Origin: Atlantibacter subterraneus
GTDB taxonomy: Bacteria; Pseudomonadota; Gammaproteobacteria; Enterobacterales; Enterobacteriaceae
NCBI RefSeq assembly: GCF_027853245.1
Contig: NZ_JAPTZM010000007.1
DNA: 64,000 bases
Reading direction: 5' to 3' (one strand)
Part shown: positions 61,726 to 64,000 of the stretch, piece after piece
Numbering within the stretch: the stretch's first letter is position 1
How the letters are laid out: each line of letters opens with the position of its first letter
Translations under genes and position numbers: made by a program
Notes under the pieces: model-generated
Database searches by the model: none
What the model saw: the letters and a program-made list of their open reading frames with translations, nothing else
What the model was told of the DNA's origin: nothing

Positions 61726-63114
61726 TTAATGCCGTTCTTTAATCAGGTTACGTCCGTCTTTCGGGCGCAACAGCATAAACACCAGCGCTGAGATCAGCGT
61801 AATCACACCCATCGTAATAAAAGTGCTGTGGAACTGCTCCACGGTGCTGGTGGTTTGATCGCTCTGATAAAAGCGCAGCACTGCCGCACTTACCGCAACC
61901 CCCAGGCTGATAGACAGCTGCTGCGTTACGGCCAGCATACTATTGCCGCTACTGGCATTTTCATCCGTGAGGTCCGCAAGGGTAATGGTATTCATTGAGG
62001 TGAACTGTATCGACATCGCCATCCCCAGAATAAACAGCGGCAGTATCAGTGCCCAGATCGGCATTGCAGGGGACTGCAGCGCGAACTGGCCGATCATCAA
62101 ACCAATAAACAGCGTGACGCCCACCAGGGTTTTCCGGTAGCCGAGGTTGCGCAGGATTTGTGTCACCATCGATTTCGCCAGAATCGATCCGATGGCCGTG
62201 GGTGCCATCATGCAGCCAGCGATCAGCGCCTGGTAGCCAAATCCGACCTGCAACATCAATGGCATCAAGAATGGTACGCAGCCGGTGCCGAGCCGCGACG
62301 CGATATTGCCTGCGATGCCGATAGAAAAGGTACGGGTCTTAAACATCGGCAGCGCAATGATGGGATTGGGATGACGGCGGGCGTGGAAGATATAAGCAGC
62401 CAGCAGCGCCAGACCGCTGGCAATCACCACGCCGGCAATCCAGGTTTCGACAATCTTCTCGCCAAATAGCTCCATCCCGCTGGAGAACAGTACCAGGCTC
62501 AGGCCGAACAGCAAAAATCCGCCCATATCAAACCCACGACGCGGCGTCGTAAAGTTGGGCATGTATTTGCGCGCATACAGCAGACCGGCGATGCCGATAG
62601 GGATATTGATGAGGAAAATCCAGTGCCAGCTGGCCCAGGTGACCAGGACGCCGCCCAATACCGGCCCCAGCACCGGGCCGACCAGCCCTGGCATGGTCAC
62701 GAAATTCAACACCGGCAGCAACTCGCTGCGGGGATAGGCGCGTAGCAACGCCAGACGGGCGACCGGCATCATCATCGCCCCGCCGACGCCCTGCATTACC
62801 CTGAATAGCACCAGTTGACCCAGGTTCTGTGACAGGGCGCAGGCCAGCGATCCCAGGGTAAACAGCATCACGGCGATCATAAACACCCGGCGAGTGCCGA
62901 AGCGGTCGGCGAGCCAGCCGCTGACGGGGATCAGCATCGCTACCGTCAGGGTGTAACTAATAATGGCGGACTGCATTGCCAGCGGCGAGCGGTTCAGGCT
63001 CTGGGCAATAGCGGGTAACGCGGTGTTAAGAATAGTGGCGTCCAGCGCCTGCATAAAAAAGGCCATCGCCGCAATCCACGGCAGCCCTGCCATACTGCGA
63101 GCTTTTCTAATCAT
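61726..63114 (-). CDS. hsrA: MFS transporter HsrA (YieO), DHA2 family
   Basis: A 462-residue inner-membrane drug/proton antiporter-like protein with about 14 TM segments. Visible motifs are ALDATILNTALPAIA in TM1, GWLADRFGTRRVF (motif A) and GLVGPVLGPVLGG (motif C), typical of DHA2 exporters. Substrate is unknown; E. coli HsrA affects homocysteine resistance. The ATG at 63112-63114 follows AAGG at good spacing and is preferred over an extension of 34 codons that would overlap yieP. Confidence 0.92.
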   Translation of the reverse strand: MIRKARSMAGLPWIAAMAFFMQALDATILNTALPAIAQSLNRSPLAMQSAIISYTLTVAMLIPVSGWLADRFGTRRVFMIAVMLFTLGSLACALSQNLGQLVLFRVMQGVGGAMMMPVARLALLRAYPRSELLPVLNFVTMPGLVGPVLGPVLGGVLVTWASWHWIFLINIPIGIAGLLYARKYMPNFTTPRRGFDMGGFLLFGLSLVLFSSGMELFGEKIVETWIAGVVIASGLALLAAYIFHARRHPNPIIALPMFKTRTFSIGIAGNIASRLGTGCVPFLMPLMLQVGFGYQALIAGCMMAPTAIGSILAKSMVTQILRNLGYRKTLVGVTLFIGLMIGQFALQSPAMPIWALILPLFILGMAMSIQFTSMNTITLADLTDENASSGNSMLAVTQQLSISLGVAVSAAVLRFYQSDQTTSTVEQFHSTFITMGVITLISALVFMLLRPKDGRNLIKERH

Positions 63115-63133
63115 GAATACCTTACTTGCGCGT

Positions 63134-63829
63134 TCAGGGTTGGTGGGGTTCCCGCAACAGTTCACGACAGGCGGAAGAGGCGGTTTCGCCATCGCCCCTG
63201 AGAATAGCGTCGACAATCCGTTGATGAACGTCGAGCTTAATCACTTCGTTATGGGTAATAGATGAGAAGTAATTGTAATAGATGGAATGGAACAGGGCGG
63301 CGAAGGAGGTCAGAAAGGGATTGCCGCTCATTTCGTAGATCTGTTCATGGTAACAAACGTCGACATCAACCCAGCGTTGCCGATCGAATGCCGTCTTCAG
63401 CGCCACCATTTCATTCATGGTGTTTTTAAGCGCTGCTTTCTGTGCTTCCGTGCCATGGAGGGCCGCCAGCGCGCAGGCTTGCGGTTCAAGGCTGGTGCGC
63501 ATTACCAGAAAGTGGGTAATGACTTCGGAAAAGTTCTCCTGGGTCATCCACCATCCTAATAACTCTTTATCCAGGAAGTTCCAGTTATTCTGCGGCATCA
63601 CGCGGGTGCCGATGCGCGGACGCGGGAGCACCATGCCTTTCGCGGTTAAGGTTTTTACGGCTTCCCGTACGGCGGTTCTGCTCACGCCGAACAGCTCGCC
63701 CAGCTCAATCTCGCCGGGCAAAATCGTACCGGGCGCGTATTCGCCCTTTAATATGCGTTGCGCCAGCTTCTCTGCAAGGACGTAAGACAGGTTTTTTTGG
63801 GCCGCTAACTGCTGCGCAGATAAAGGCAT
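63134..63829 (-). CDS. yieP: FadR/GntR-family regulator YieP
   Basis: A 231-residue regulator with N-terminal GntR winged helix (about 10-80, GVSRTAVREAVKTLTAKGMV) and C-terminal FCD domain with metal-binding histidines. It matches E. coli YieP. It lies upstream of hsrA with 19 bases between, so it probably regulates hsrA and itself; the ligand is unknown. Confidence 0.93.
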   Translation of the reverse strand: MPLSAQQLAAQKNLSYVLAEKLAQRILKGEYAPGTILPGEIELGELFGVSRTAVREAVKTLTAKGMVLPRPRIGTRVMPQNNWNFLDKELLGWWMTQENFSEVITHFLVMRTSLEPQACALAALHGTEAQKAALKNTMNEMVALKTAFDRQRWVDVDVCYHEQIYEMSGNPFLTSFAALFHSIYYNYFSSITHNEVIKLDVHQRIVDAILRGDGETASSACRELLREPHQP

Positions 63830-63939
63830 AGTGCATTCCCTTTATAGAGAGGTTTTACGGTGTAGTATGCCATCGGCCTTGAGGGTTCGATGCAAAAAAC
63901 AGCAAATGCCCACGTAATTGCTGGATTAATGAGTCATAT

Positions 63940-64000
63940 GCATAAAAAAAAGACGGTCAGAAATTATTTTTAAAAATAGGCTTGTCAGATTCTGATTACT
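63940..64000 (+). promoter_or_regulatory. rRNA operon P1 promoter, cut by the window end
   Basis: The sequence CAGAAATTATTTTTAAAAA (63958-63976) resembles the UP element of E. coli rrn P1 promoters, followed by -35 TTGTCA (63982-63987) and the discriminator-side sequence GATTCTGATTACT. The -10 would lie at about 64004-64009, outside the window. A-rich tracts upstream may be Fis sites. In E. coli rrnC lies at this position, beyond yieP. Confidence 0.75.

Noticed and set aside
63115..63216. A 34-residue N-terminal extension of HsrA
   Set aside because: It would overlap the end of yieP, is not membrane-like, and the internal ATG has a good ribosome site and fits the family start.

Overview
The window is a contiguous piece of core chromosome from a member of the Enterobacteriaceae, carrying the replication origin. 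Gene order and protein sequences closely follow Escherichia coli around dnaA, oriC, atp and rbs. It is not E. coli K-12 itself: yidB, mdtL and yidZ are absent from their expected places, a histidine-phosphatase gene lies beside emrD, and the D-galactonate cluster has a deletion. The complete tnaCAB operon predicts an indole-producing organism. I do not assign a genus. I see no tRNA or rRNA gene, insertion sequence, prophage, CRISPR array or integron. The right end stops inside what looks like an rRNA operon P1 promoter, so an rrn operon probably begins just outside.

Layout, left to right. 1-2.3 kb: end of a histidine phosphatase gene, emrD, and the small membrane genes yidG-yidH. 2.3-7 kb: yidE, the small heat-shock genes ibpB-ibpA with RNA thermometers, yidQ and yidR. 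7-10.6 kb: galactonate genes dgoT, dgoD and dgoR, with dgoK and dgoA reduced to a scar of 89 bases. 10.7-20.7 kb: yidA, then the replication genes gyrB-recF-dnaN-dnaA on the minus strand, divergent from rpmH-rnpA-yidD-yidC. 20.7-29.3 kb: mnmE, the AT-rich tryptophanase operon tnaCAB, yieE, chrR, adeP and yieH. 29.3-34 kb: the pstSCAB-phoU phosphate operon with two Pho boxes. 34-37.6 kb: glmU-glmS. 38-45 kb: the F1Fo ATP synthase operon atpIBEFHAGDC. 45.5-48.1 kb: rsmG and mnmG. 48.1-48.45 kb: oriC, with three AT-rich 13-mers, an IHF-like site and five DnaA boxes. 48.4-53.6 kb: mioC, asnC, asnA and ravA-viaA. 53.9-64 kb: kup, rbsDACBKR, hsrA and yieP.

How the genes work together. Initiator DnaA, sliding clamp, RecF and gyrase B sit together and upstream of the origin they serve. 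The ribosomal protein L34 / RNase P / YidD / YidC group links RNA processing with membrane-protein insertion, and YidC helps insert Fo subunit c encoded about 23 kb away. The pst, atp, rbs and tna sets are each complete. The galactonate set is not: transporter, dehydratase, repressor and an operator-like palindrome remain, but the kinase and aldolase needed to finish the pathway are gone from this locus.

Most of the window is well-known conserved biology, and I found no large undescribed system. The observations most worth checking are the dgoK-dgoA deletion scar with its micro-ORF, a possible 27-residue hydrophobic protein antisense in the tnaC-tnaA spacer, an apparent loss of a metal-ligand residue in YieE, the doubled RbsR operator with a CRP site at -61.5, and a long inverted repeat inside oriC. 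Comparisons with E. coli proteins are from memory of those families; no database search was run.
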